Shown in pieces: positions 1 to 7,033 of a stretch of 11,955 bases of DNA (position 1 is the stretch's first letter; each line of letters begins with the position of its first letter). The DNA comes from F-183 sp036502165 (GTDB lineage: Bacteria; Acidobacteriota; Terriglobia; Bryobacterales; Bryobacteraceae). Position numbers and translations under genes: made by a program. The DNA lies in contig DASXZC010000718.1 of the NCBI GenBank assembly GCA_036502165.1, forward strand, positions 1 through 11,955, read 5' to 3'. The notes beneath the pieces are model-generated. The model was not told the origin of the DNA. It saw only the letters and a program-made list of their open reading frames with translations, and ran no database searches.

Positions 1-661
1 AGGCGAGATGCGGAATCCGAAGCGAGATCTGGCTCGCGCAATGGTGCTCGGCGTCATCGGAGTCGTCGTGCTGTACACCTCTGTGAACGCGATTTATTTG
101 CGTGCGCTCGGGCCCGAAGGACTCGCCGCGACAACGACTCCGGCATCGACGGTGATGCAGGAATGGTTGGGCACTCGCGGAGCATCGCTTACCGCGGCGG
201 CGATCGCCATCTCGACGCTTGGCTTTCTGGGGCAAGGGATGCTGACCGCTCCGCGCGCTTACTTCGCGATGGCCGCGGACGGATTATTCTTCAAGAGCGT
301 CGCCAAGGTTTCAGAGAAGACGCGTGTGCCCGTGATCGCGATCGTGCTGCAAGGCATTTGGGCGATCGTCATCGCGATGTCCGGCCGATACGAGCAGATT
401 CTGAACTACGTGATCCCAGTCGATTTTTTCTTCATTGGATTGACCACGACTTGCCTGTTCATCTTCCGCCGGCGCGATCGCTCGCCGAGTGATTTCTCAG
501 TTCCCGGATACCCTTGGACGGGATTGTTTTTCGTCATTGCCGCATGGCTGATTGTCGTCGCGACGATCGTCCACTATCCTCGTGAAAGCGGCATCGGATT
601 GTTAATTCAAGCCGCCGGAATTCCGGCATTCCTGTTTTGGAATAGGAGAAAGTCCGCATGA
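1..661 (+). CDS. APC-family amino-acid permease, C-terminal part (5' truncated by window)
   Basis: Integral membrane transporter of the amino acid-polyamine-organocation (APC) superfamily, probably taking up an amino acid across the inner membrane. The frame is open to the window edge. The first codons read G-E-M-R-N-P-K-R, which fits the conserved G-E-x-[RK]-N-P-x-R motif at the cytoplasmic end of a mid-protein helix in this family. The ATG at position 8 is therefore an internal Met and roughly half the protein lies upstream. In the visible part about six hydrophobic segments can be drawn (near residues 12-31, 60-80, 107-125, 134-153, 168-187 and 196-211 counted from that Met), with a basic loop RRRDRSPSDF before a V-P-G-Y-P motif typical of the family. 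It ends in a short basic tail. The stop codon overlaps the next start (ATGA), so it is translationally coupled to the aminotransferase. Family call is firm; substrate is unknown. Confidence 0.9.
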   Translation, partial: GEMRNPKRDLARAMVLGVIGVVVLYTSVNAIYLRALGPEGLAATTTPASTVMQEWLGTRGASLTAAAIAISTLGFLGQGMLTAPRAYFAMAADGLFFKSVAKVSEKTRVPVIAIVLQGIWAIVIAMSGRYEQILNYVIPVDFFFIGLTTTCLFIFRRRDRSPSDFSVPGYPWTGLFFVIAAWLIVVATIVHYPRESGIGLLIQAAGIPAFLFWNRRKSA

Positions 662-1749
662 GCCTCCCTCCGAGGCAAACGTCCTCGCCTTACATGAATT
701 GGGCCAAAACGCGGTCCGGCTCAAAGTTCAATCTCGCATCGAGCGGGATGCGCAACTTGACACCTGCCGAGTTCCCGTTCACCCTTGCCGATGTCGGGCT
801 GAGCGGTTCGAGCTACTACGGCTTCCCTGCCCTGCAGCAGTCGCTCGCGAAGCATGCGGGCGTCGACGAGAAGTGCGTCTTCAGCTCAATTGGAACGTCG
901 ATGGCGAACTTCGTGGCCATGGCCGCGCTGATCGAGCCGGGTGATGAAGTGATCATCGAGCATCCGGTGTACGATCTGATTCCGTCGTCGATCGGATTCC
1001 TGCAAGCCAACATCAAATGGCTCCCGCGTCCGGAATCATTGGGCTATCAGCCCGATCTCGACGCTCTGCGCCGGAGCCTGAGCACGATGACGAAGCTCAT
1101 CGTGTTGACTAATCTGCACAATCCGTCGAGCGCGTTCATCGAGCCAGAAACCATGCGCGAAATCGGACGGCTCGCCAAGGCTGTCGGAGCTCGCGTGCTC
1201 GTCGATGAAGTGTATCTCGACGCCGCGTTTGAAGCCGAGCCTGAGTCCGCGTTCCACTTCGGCAATGAATTCGTCACGACGAATTCGCTGACCAAGGTTT
1301 ACGGATTGAGTGGGCTCCGTTGCGGATGGGTTCTCGCCGAGCCCGCGCTTGTTGAAAAAATGTGGCGGCTGAGCGATCTGTTCAACGTGATCCCCACGCA
1401 TTCCGGCGAACTACTGAGCATCCGCGCGCTCGAGCGGCTGCCGGAGTTGAAAGCACGAACGCGTGCGATCCTCGAGCGCAACCGTGCACTCGTCAACGCG
1501 TTCCTCTTATCGCACGATGAGCTCGAATGCGCGACCCCGAAATTCGGCATGACCGTCTTTCCGAAATTGAATGGCATCAATGTCGAGGCGCTGTGCGACA
1601 CGTTGCGCTCGCAGTTCGAAACAACCATTGTACCGGGCAGTTTCTTCGATCAGCCCGATCATTTCCGGCTCAGTTATGGGCAGGATACGGCAGTCGTAGA
1701 AGAAGGATTGCGGCGCGTCGGGCTGGCGCTCGACACGCTAAAATCCTGA
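658..1749 (+). CDS. PLP-dependent class I/II aminotransferase
   Basis: Cytoplasmic fold-type-I pyridoxal-phosphate enzyme, 363 residues, somewhat shorter than the usual 380-400 of class I/II aminotransferases. Visible active-site landmarks are N155 in the L-H-N-P-S-S motif, D183-E-V-Y186 (D binds the pyridine nitrogen, Y the PLP O3'), the Schiff-base lysine K213 in N-S-L-T-K-V-Y-G-L-S-G-L-R, and R337 in H-F-R-L-S-Y-G, expected to bind the substrate carboxylate. The ATG at 658 has an AGGAG at 644-648 with a 9-base spacer inside the permease gene, and overlaps its stop by ATGA, so the start is secure. Coupling to an amino-acid permease suggests both handle the same amino acid. I cannot name the substrate; a C-S lyase or a tailoring aminotransferase-like activity is also possible within this fold. 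It ends 7 bases from the oppositely oriented gene downstream. Confidence 0.9.
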   Translation: MSLPPRQTSSPYMNWAKTRSGSKFNLASSGMRNLTPAEFPFTLADVGLSGSSYYGFPALQQSLAKHAGVDEKCVFSSIGTSMANFVAMAALIEPGDEVIIEHPVYDLIPSSIGFLQANIKWLPRPESLGYQPDLDALRRSLSTMTKLIVLTNLHNPSSAFIEPETMREIGRLAKAVGARVLVDEVYLDAAFEAEPESAFHFGNEFVTTNSLTKVYGLSGLRCGWVLAEPALVEKMWRLSDLFNVIPTHSGELLSIRALERLPELKARTRAILERNRALVNAFLLSHDELECATPKFGMTVFPKLNGINVEALCDTLRSQFETTIVPGSFFDQPDHFRLSYGQDTAVVEEGLRRVGLALDTLKS

Positions 1750-1756
1750 CGATTCT

Positions 1757-2116
1757 CTATCTCGCTTGAATCGCGGCAGCCGCCTTGTCGATGTTCATCG
1801 CACCGTAGTCGAAGGTGTGCACGCTTCCATCGGAAAGCGTCAGGATGCACTTCTTGCTGAACAATTTCTTTTGCACTTCGACGCCTCGAATGTCCTTCTT
1901 TTCGATTTCCAGATAGCCCTCGCTGCCCCACTTGATGAACAGCGCCTCGGTCACCATGCCCGAGAGACTGGCGTCGTATTTCGCATCGTAGAGCAAGCGC
2001 ATGTTCGTGATCCTGAGCTTGCCGTTGTACTTGCCTCCGCCCGGAGGCAGGTAGAACAGCGTCCATGTGCCGAGGTCGATTTCACCCGGCCTGAGAGTGA
2101 CGTCCGCAACGTTCAT
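1757..2116 (-). CDS. Small GRAM/PH-like domain protein
   Basis: A 119-residue protein with no signal peptide or membrane segment, so probably cytosolic. The pattern G-K-L-R-I-T-N-M-R-L-L-Y in the first half, an amphipathic K-K-D-I-R-G-V-E-V strand, then I-L-T-L-S-D-G-S-V-H-T-F-D-Y-G and a final alpha-helix (D-K-A-A-A-A-I-Q-A) matches the strand-and-helix layout of bacterial GRAM/PH-like beta-barrels. In this fold the first strands carry a T-N-x-R-L motif and the last ones a D-G-x-x-x-x-F motif. Function is unknown; membrane or protein binding is inferred from the fold only. It is a single gene, convergent with the aminotransferase (7-base gap) and divergent from the ABC permeases (52 bases between start codons). 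No strong Shine-Dalgarno lies before the ATG, but a -10-like hexamer sits exactly where a leaderless message would need it (separate entry). Confidence 0.75.
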   Translation of the reverse strand: MNVADVTLRPGEIDLGTWTLFYLPPGGGKYNGKLRITNMRLLYDAKYDASLSGMVTEALFIKWGSEGYLEIEKKDIRGVEVQKKLFSKKCILTLSDGSVHTFDYGAMNIDKAAAAIQAR

Positions 2117-2122
2117 GCTGGC

Positions 2123-2128
2123 ATTATC
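2123..2128 (-). promoter_or_regulatory. Candidate -10 element for the GRAM-like gene (possible leaderless mRNA)
   Basis: On the minus strand GATAAT (five of six matches to TATAAT) lies six bases before the ATG at 2116, which would place the transcription start on or next to the start codon. No good -35 hexamer is seen 16-18 bases upstream. A GAGA further up, about 10 bases from the ATG, is only a weak ribosome site. Inferred from sequence alone. Confidence 0.35.
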
Positions 2129-2158
2129 TCAAAATTGACGAGCGTTACCTGGAATAAT

Positions 2159-2163
2159 GGAGG
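2159..2163 (+). promoter_or_regulatory. Ribosome binding site that sets the permease start at 2169
   Basis: GGAGG, five bases before the ATG at 2169. An in-frame ATG at 2157 overlaps this site and has no Shine-Dalgarno of its own, so the start at 2169 is preferred, four codons shorter than the longest reading frame. Confidence 0.75.
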
Positions 2164-2168
2164 CATCC

Positions 2169-3401
2169 ATGGTTGGGATCCGGGATAACCTGCGTGTGGC
2201 CGTCGAGGCCATGACTGCGCAGAAACTGCGCACGGTGCTGACCGTGCTTGGTCTGACGATGGGAGTCGCGACCCTCATGACCGTCATGACGCTGGTGCAG
2301 GGCGCGAACGTTTACGTCGAGCAGAAGATCGCCAATCTGGGGACGAACGTTTTCCGGCTGGCGAAGACACCGTTCGCAGTCGTCGATTTTACCGTCATCG
2401 TCAAGTCGCTCAAGAACAAGAATATTGATCTGTCCGATTACCGCGCCGTCGCCGATCAGTGTACGGCGTGTGAGGAAGTGGGTGCATCGGCGAGCGGCAC
2501 GCTGTCGGTGCAATACAAGAATAAGCAGACCGACGACACATCCATCATCGGCTACACGCCCAACATGACCGACATCGACACGCGGACGCTCGAGTTGGGG
2601 CGATACTTCACACCGAGTGAGGACCGCCACGCGGCGTATGTCTGCATCATCGGCTCCTCGCTGGTCGAACAGTTCTTTCCTTATGAGAATCCGATCGGGC
2701 ACACGATCCGCACGGGGAGCCTCGAATTTACGGTCATCGGCACGTTCCAAAAAATCGGTTCCGTGCTCGGTCAGGATCAGGATAACTACGTGATCATCCC
2801 GCTGAACACATATCTGAAAGTCCGCGGATCACGGTCGAGCCTGACGCTCGAAATCAAGGCATCGGGTGGAGAAAAGAATTTCAACGCAGCGCAGGATGAA
2901 GCACGCGTCATCATGCGGACGCGCCGGCACGATCAGCCCGGCGCGGACGACAGCTTCTTCATCGGCACGGCGCAGAGCTACATCGCGCTGTGGCAGAGCA
3001 TCAGCGGATCGTTCTTCGCCGTGTTCGTGATGGTGAGTTCCATCTCGGCGGTCGTCGGCGGCATTGTGATCATGAACGTGATGCTGGTGAGCGTCACTCA
3101 GCGGACCCGCGAGATCGGTGTACGCCGCGCGGTCGGTGCAACCAAGGCCGACATACAGCGTCAGTTCCTCACCGAGAGCGTTCTGCAGTGCCTGATCGGT
3201 GGCGCGATCGGCATCGCCATTGGATTCGGATGCGCGCTTGCGTTGCGCACGTTGACATCATTTCCCGCCGCGGTTCAGACGTGGGTTGCGGTGCTGGGCC
3301 TGGTCGTGAGCTCGACCATCGGGTTGTTTTTCGGCATCTATCCGGCGCGCAAGGCTGCTCATCTCGATCCGGTGAACGCCTTGAGGACGGAGACGGGCTG
3401 A
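2169..3401 (+). CDS. ABC transporter permease, MacB/FtsX type (first of a pair)
   Basis: Membrane subunit of a type VII (MacB-like, mechanotransmission) ABC transporter, 410 residues from the preferred start. Order of parts: short cytoplasmic helix, first membrane helix (about 21-43), a large periplasmic MacB_PCD domain (about 45-270), then the FtsX domain with three membrane helices (about 280-405). Between the second and third helices is the coupling segment T-R-E-I-G-V-R-R-A-V-G-A (E315 onward), which contacts the ATPase in this family. It ends with the typical P-A-R-K-A-A-x-L-D-P-V-N-A-L-R. Such permeases do not form a conventional channel; they pass ATPase motion to the periplasm for efflux, lipoprotein or antibiotic handling. 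The length suits the form without a fused ATPase. It is followed after one base by a second permease, so the two probably heterodimerise. No ATPase is adjacent; substrate is unknown. Confidence 0.92.
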   Translation: MVGIRDNLRVAVEAMTAQKLRTVLTVLGLTMGVATLMTVMTLVQGANVYVEQKIANLGTNVFRLAKTPFAVVDFTVIVKSLKNKNIDLSDYRAVADQCTACEEVGASASGTLSVQYKNKQTDDTSIIGYTPNMTDIDTRTLELGRYFTPSEDRHAAYVCIIGSSLVEQFFPYENPIGHTIRTGSLEFTVIGTFQKIGSVLGQDQDNYVIIPLNTYLKVRGSRSSLTLEIKASGGEKNFNAAQDEARVIMRTRRHDQPGADDSFFIGTAQSYIALWQSISGSFFAVFVMVSSISAVVGGIVIMNVMLVSVTQRTREIGVRRAVGATKADIQRQFLTESVLQCLIGGAIGIAIGFGCALALRTLTSFPAAVQTWVAVLGLVVSSTIGLFFGIYPARKAAHLDPVNALRTETG

Positions 3402-3402
3402 C

Positions 3403-4659
3403 GTGACACGCCAAGAATTATTCGAAAACCTGTCGGTGGCGCTCGATACCTTGCGTGCGCGGAAGGTACGTTCGGCGTTGACGATTCTCGGGATCGTCGT
3501 CGGCGTCACGACCGTGATCGCGGTCGCGTCGATCATCGATGGCCTGAACGGCGAGATCAAAGACCGCGTCTCGCGCCTGGGATCGAATACGCTGTTTATC
3601 ACTCGCATCCCGCCGATGGAGAACGCGACGCGTTTGCCGGCGAAGATCCGCATGAGAAAGTATCTCGAGGATGAGGATGCGGCCTTTATTGAAGAGACGA
3701 GTCCCGCTGTCTCGTACGCCACGGTCTTCGCGAATCGCATCAACTTCAACAATCAGACCGATGAAATCCGATACGGCGATGCGCACGTCGAGCGGTTCTT
3801 CCTGCGTGGAGTGCAGCCCGAATACATCAACGCGTTCCCTCTGTTCGCCGTCGCGCAGGGCCGCTTCATTTCACCGTTCGACGAAGAGCATGCGCGAAGC
3901 GTGGTGGTGATCGGGCGCTCCATCGCGGACTCGCTCTTTCCGAACCTCGATCCGCTGGGCAAACTGGTACGTCTCGATGGAAGGCAGTACGAAGTGGTTG
4001 GCGTCTTCGAGCCCGATCAAGGCTTGTTCTCGGCCTTTGGCGTCGATCAGTTCGCCTGCATTCCCATGAGCAACTTCCGCAAAAGCTTTCCGGAAATTAA
4101 GGAACGCTTCATTGCGGTCGCTGGCAAGGATGGCTACTCGATCGAGACGTTGCGCGATCAGGTCGACGAGTCGATGCGGCGCAAACGGCGCGTGCCCTAT
4201 GGTGCAGAGGACGATTTTGACATCACTTCGCCTGATTTTCTCAGTTCATTGTGGAATCAGTTGACAGGTGCGATGGTGCTGCTCACAGGCATCATCAGCG
4301 GCGTCGGACTGCTGGTAGGCGGCATCGGCGTGATGAACATCATGCTGATCTCGGTCACCGAACGCACGGCGGAGATTGGGATCCGGAAGGCCGTGGGCGC
4401 TCGCCGTTCAGATATACGAACCCAGTTCTTGCTCGAGGCGATCACGCTTTCCTGTATCGGCGGAGGAATTGGAATCCTCATGGGCGCTTTCATCGCGTTC
4501 GTTGTGCGGACAGTCATGCCGGCGATTCCGGCGTTCGTTTCGCCGTTGTGGATCGTACTGGGTTTCTCGATTTCTGTGGGTGTGGGATTGTTCTTCGGAT
4601 ACTACCCGGCGAACCGCGCGTCGAAGCTCGATCCGATCGTGTGCCTGCGATACGAGTGA
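3403..4659 (+). CDS. ABC transporter permease, MacB/FtsX type (second of a pair)
   Basis: Second mechanotransmission-type permease, 418 residues, start GTG one base after the preceding stop, with a weak GGAG at 3389-3392. The N-terminus T-L-R-A-R-K-V-R-S-A-L-T-I-L-G-I-V-V-G-V is the classic MacB family opening and first membrane helix (about 24-45). A periplasmic MacB_PCD domain follows (about 47-275). The C-terminal FtsX domain carries three membrane helices, with the ATPase-coupling motif A-E-I-G-I-R-K-A-V-G-A (E324 onward) and the end motif Y-P-A-N-R-A-S-K-L-D-P-I. It is a clear paralogue of the gene before it, most similar over the first helix and the FtsX domain, more divergent in the periplasmic part. 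This fits a heterodimer that shares one ATPase encoded elsewhere. Substrate is unknown. A hairpin starts on its stop codon. Confidence 0.92.
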   Translation: MTRQELFENLSVALDTLRARKVRSALTILGIVVGVTTVIAVASIIDGLNGEIKDRVSRLGSNTLFITRIPPMENATRLPAKIRMRKYLEDEDAAFIEETSPAVSYATVFANRINFNNQTDEIRYGDAHVERFFLRGVQPEYINAFPLFAVAQGRFISPFDEEHARSVVVIGRSIADSLFPNLDPLGKLVRLDGRQYEVVGVFEPDQGLFSAFGVDQFACIPMSNFRKSFPEIKERFIAVAGKDGYSIETLRDQVDESMRRKRRVPYGAEDDFDITSPDFLSSLWNQLTGAMVLLTGIISGVGLLVGGIGVMNIMLISVTERTAEIGIRKAVGARRSDIRTQFLLEAITLSCIGGGIGILMGAFIAFVVRTVMPAIPAFVSPLWIVLGFSISVGVGLFFGYYPANRASKLDPIVCLRYE

Positions 4660-4680
4660 ACGTCCGGGGGTGCGGACGTT
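4659..4680 (+). terminator. Hairpin after the permease pair, possible weak terminator or attenuator
   Basis: AACGTCCG, a six-base GGGGTG loop and CGGACGTT form a perfect 8-bp stem that begins on the last base of the permease stop codon. The nearest T-run (four T at 4687-4690) starts six bases after the stem, so it is not a canonical intrinsic terminator. It lies 27 bases before the glcE ATG and could separate or attenuate expression between the two operons. The stem is seen directly; function is inferred. Confidence 0.45.
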
Positions 4681-4707
4681 GTACCCTTTTAGTTGCCGCT
4701 CCCGTTG

Positions 4708-5781
4708 ATGTCCGCCACTGAACCCACCAGCGATACCGAACTGGCCGCGAGTCTGCTCAGCGCCGCCGATCAAGGGCGGACGATTCGTTTGGGCGACGCT
4801 CCCATCGATGCGGAAGTCCGGATTTCGACGCGTTCGATGACGCGGATCCTTCGCTATGAGCCGCGCGATCTGACGATTTCGGTCGAAGCCGGCGTGAAGT
4901 TCTGGGACCTCTCGCGGCAGCTTGCCTCCGATGGACTGATGTTGCCGCTCGATCCGCCGTGGTTCGATTCCGTCACCCTCGGTGGACTGGTCGCCGCGAA
5001 TTTGAGCGGTCCTCGGCGCCGGCTGTATGGCACGGCGCGCGACCTGGTGATTGGCATGCGATTCGCTACCGTCGACGGCGCACTCGTCGATACCGGCGGA
5101 ATGGTCGTCAAGAATGTCGCCGGGCTCGACATGGCGAAGCTCATGATTGGCTCGTTTGGAACGCTCGCAGCCATTGCGTCGGTCAATTGCAAGTTGATTC
5201 CGCTTCCGAAACAATCGCGGACGATTCTGTTTGAATACGATTCGGCACGGGAGGCGTTTGCGCAAAGGGACCGGATCCTGAAGAGCATCCTGCCGGTCGC
5301 ATCGCTGGACGTCCTCAATCCGCAAGCCGCTGCGCGTTGCGGATGTGCGCGGGCGTGGGTGATCGCGTTGCGCGCGGTAACCGCGGTCGAGCGCTATAGC
5401 GCGGAGTTCCCAGGGGGTCGGGACGTCGAGTGCGACGCGTTCTGGACATCGGTGCGCGAGTTCACTCCGAGCTTTCTAAGCGAATATCCAGAAGCAGTCG
5501 TGACGCGTTATTCGACGACGCACACAGCGCTCGGCGGCCTGATGGAAGCGTTAGAGGGTCCCGCGGTGGCGCGAGCTGCCTCAGGAGTCCTCTATGGATA
5601 TCAGACGGAGCCCGCGAGCGGCGGCGGTCCTCAAACCGGCACCCGAGTCGTCGAGTACGCTCCAGCGGGCGTCGAGCGGTGGCCATCGCCGGACGCAAGC
5701 CTGGCAGTGATGCAGCGCGTCAAACAAATGCTCGATCCTAAAGGTGTGTTGAATCCCGGAGCGCTTTATGGCCGCATCTGA
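4708..5781 (+). CDS. glcE: Glycolate oxidase FAD-binding subunit GlcE
   Basis: FAD-binding subunit of the membrane-associated glycolate oxidase (GlcDEF), which oxidises glycolate to glyoxylate and feeds electrons to the respiratory chain. The protein is 357 residues, close to the roughly 350 of the E. coli subunit. The FAD_binding_4 (PCMH-type) domain fills the first half: T-I-S-V-E-A-G-V, then G92-G-L-V-A-A-N-L-S-G101 for the pyrophosphate, R-D-L-V-I-G-M-R-F, and V134-K-N-V-A-G-L-D141 followed by G-S-F-G-T-L. This V-K-N-V-A-G-x-D signature is typical of GlcE. The C-terminal end V-K-Q-M-L-D-P-K-G-V-L-N-P-G is the usual family tail. An in-frame TTG at 4693 would add five residues; I chose the ATG because neither has a ribosome site and the added residues look non-conserved. 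It overlaps glcF by 14 bases. The usual first gene, glcD, is not upstream. Confidence 0.9.
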   Translation: MSATEPTSDTELAASLLSAADQGRTIRLGDAPIDAEVRISTRSMTRILRYEPRDLTISVEAGVKFWDLSRQLASDGLMLPLDPPWFDSVTLGGLVAANLSGPRRRLYGTARDLVIGMRFATVDGALVDTGGMVVKNVAGLDMAKLMIGSFGTLAAIASVNCKLIPLPKQSRTILFEYDSAREAFAQRDRILKSILPVASLDVLNPQAAARCGCARAWVIALRAVTAVERYSAEFPGGRDVECDAFWTSVREFTPSFLSEYPEAVVTRYSTTHTALGGLMEALEGPAVARAASGVLYGYQTEPASGGGPQTGTRVVEYAPAGVERWPSPDASLAVMQRVKQMLDPKGVLNPGALYGRI

Positions 5782-7033
5782 CAAGCCGCAAACCAAGGAT
5801 CTCGACAAGTGCGTCCACTGCGGGCTGTGTCTGAATGCCTGTCCGACGTATCGCGAATTGGGCCTCGAGATGGATTCTCCGCGAGGACGGATCTATCAAA
5901 TGGTGCAGGTGTCGATCGGGAAAGCGAAGCTCGATGACAGCTATGTCGAACATCTCGATCTCTGCCTCGCCTGCCGCGCTTGCGAGTCCGCATGTCCTTC
6001 GGGAGTTCCGTACGGGCGCCTGATTGAAGCAGCCCGGACGGAGATCGCCGATGCGCGTCCCAGGCCGCTGTTGATGCGCCTCGCGTTCCGCCATTTGCTT
6101 CCTTCGCGTTTCAATCTGCAAGTGGCGGCGCGGATGTTGTGGCTGTATCAAGCTTCCGGATTGCAAGCTGCTGCACGCAAGCTGGGGTTGATTCCCAAGT
6201 CACTGGCGGCGGCTGAGTCCTTATCTCCGCCGGTCGAGATGCCATCGTTCTTCGGCGCGTATGGGAAGACGTTTCCGGCGGAAGGCATGAAGAAATACCG
6301 CGTCGCGATGCTGGGCGGCTGCATGGCGAACGTGACCTTCGCCCGGCTGCATGAGGCTACCGTACGGGTGCTGCAAAAGAACGGCTGCGAGGTCGTCATT
6401 CCCGAAAATCAGACGTGTTGCGGAGCCTTGCACGTCCACGCGGGATGTCGCGACGAAGGCCGTGCGCTCGCTCGCAAGAACATCGACGCGCTGGCAGGCG
6501 GGGGTTACGACGCTATCATCACTAACACTGCGGGCTGCGGATCGACGCTGAAGGAATACGATGAACTGCTCGAACACGACGACGCGTATCGAGAGAAAGC
6601 AAAGCAGTTCAAGGCGCTGGTGCGTGACGTCAACGAATTCCTCGCCTCGATCGAATTGAATCGCGACTTCGGCGCAGTTCCCGTCACGGCGACTTATCAA
6701 GACTCGTGCCATCTCGCGCATGGGCAGAAGATCCGCAACGCGCCGCGACAATTGTTGCGGGCGATTCCCGGATTGAAGCTCAAGGAAATGCGCGGCGCGG
6801 ACGTCTGCTGCGGCAGCGCCGGCATCTACAACATCCTCCACACGGACCTGTCGCTGCAGATTCTCGATTCAAAAATGAAAAACGCCGCGTCGACGAAGGC
6901 TGAATGGATCGTCACCGCGAACCCGGGTTGCATGTTGCAACTCCGCGCGGGTGTCACCCGTTGCGGATCAGGCCAGCGAGTGCTGCATGTGATCGAAGCG
7001 CTCGACGCTGCTTACGCGGCCGCGAAGCACTAA
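5768..7033 (+). CDS. glcF: Glycolate oxidase iron-sulfur subunit GlcF
   Basis: Iron-sulfur electron-transfer subunit of glycolate oxidase, 421 residues (E. coli about 407). Two bacterial-ferredoxin [4Fe-4S] motifs of the C-x2-C-x2-C-x3-C-P type are seen: C15, C18, C21, C25 and C66, C69, C72, C76. The C-terminal two thirds contain two cysteine-rich CCG domains as in heterodisulfide reductase subunits: one with G-G-C-M-A-N and C217-C218-G, the other with D-S-C-H-L-A-H and C347-C348-G-S-A-G. Further cysteines in T-A-G-C-G and N-P-G-C-M complete the pattern. No signal peptide is present; the subunit is expected at the cytoplasmic face of the membrane. Start ATG lies inside the glcE end with a 14-base overlap, so translation is coupled. 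Its 3' end overlaps the convergent rsfS gene by four bases. A lactate-utilisation LutA/GlpC-like protein was considered, but the order E-F and the paired ferredoxin motifs favour GlcF. Confidence 0.92.
   Translation: MAASDKPQTKDLDKCVHCGLCLNACPTYRELGLEMDSPRGRIYQMVQVSIGKAKLDDSYVEHLDLCLACRACESACPSGVPYGRLIEAARTEIADARPRPLLMRLAFRHLLPSRFNLQVAARMLWLYQASGLQAAARKLGLIPKSLAAAESLSPPVEMPSFFGAYGKTFPAEGMKKYRVAMLGGCMANVTFARLHEATVRVLQKNGCEVVIPENQTCCGALHVHAGCRDEGRALARKNIDALAGGGYDAIITNTAGCGSTLKEYDELLEHDDAYREKAKQFKALVRDVNEFLASIELNRDFGAVPVTATYQDSCHLAHGQKIRNAPRQLLRAIPGLKLKEMRGADVCCGSAGIYNILHTDLSLQILDSKMKNAASTKAEWIVTANPGCMLQLRAGVTRCGSGQRVLHVIEALDAAYAAAKH

Noticed and set aside
614..627. 14-bp palindrome GCCGGAATTCCGGC near the end of the permease gene
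   Set aside because: Within coding sequence for a hydrophobic segment; no spacing or repeat partner to suggest a regulatory site.
1267..1286. Near-perfect 20-bp palindrome (two GAATTCGTC arms in inverted orientation around AC) inside the aminotransferase gene
   Set aside because: It encodes conserved residues leading to the catalytic lysine (N-E-F-V-T-T-N-S), shows no sign of a mobile element or site-specific recombination target, and is most simply a codon-level coincidence.
2032..2049. Inverted repeat TGCCTCCG-N2-CGGAGGCA, terminator-like stem
   Set aside because: Lies inside the GRAM-like gene, encodes the P-P-G-G-G turn, and has no T-run on either side.
1766..2188. 140-codon open frame on the plus strand over the GRAM-like gene
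   Set aside because: The minus-strand product has the recognisable GRAM/PH-like pattern; the plus-strand one has none and would overlap the permease start.
2145..2750. 201-codon open frame on the minus strand over the first permease
   Set aside because: Antisense to the MacB-type permease and to its strong ribosome site; Arg/Asp/His-rich without motifs.
4408..5325. 305-codon open frame on the minus strand across the second permease and glcE
   Set aside because: Its product is rich in Arg, His and Asp with no recognisable motif, and it lies antisense to two genes with clear family signatures; a GC-rich shadow frame.
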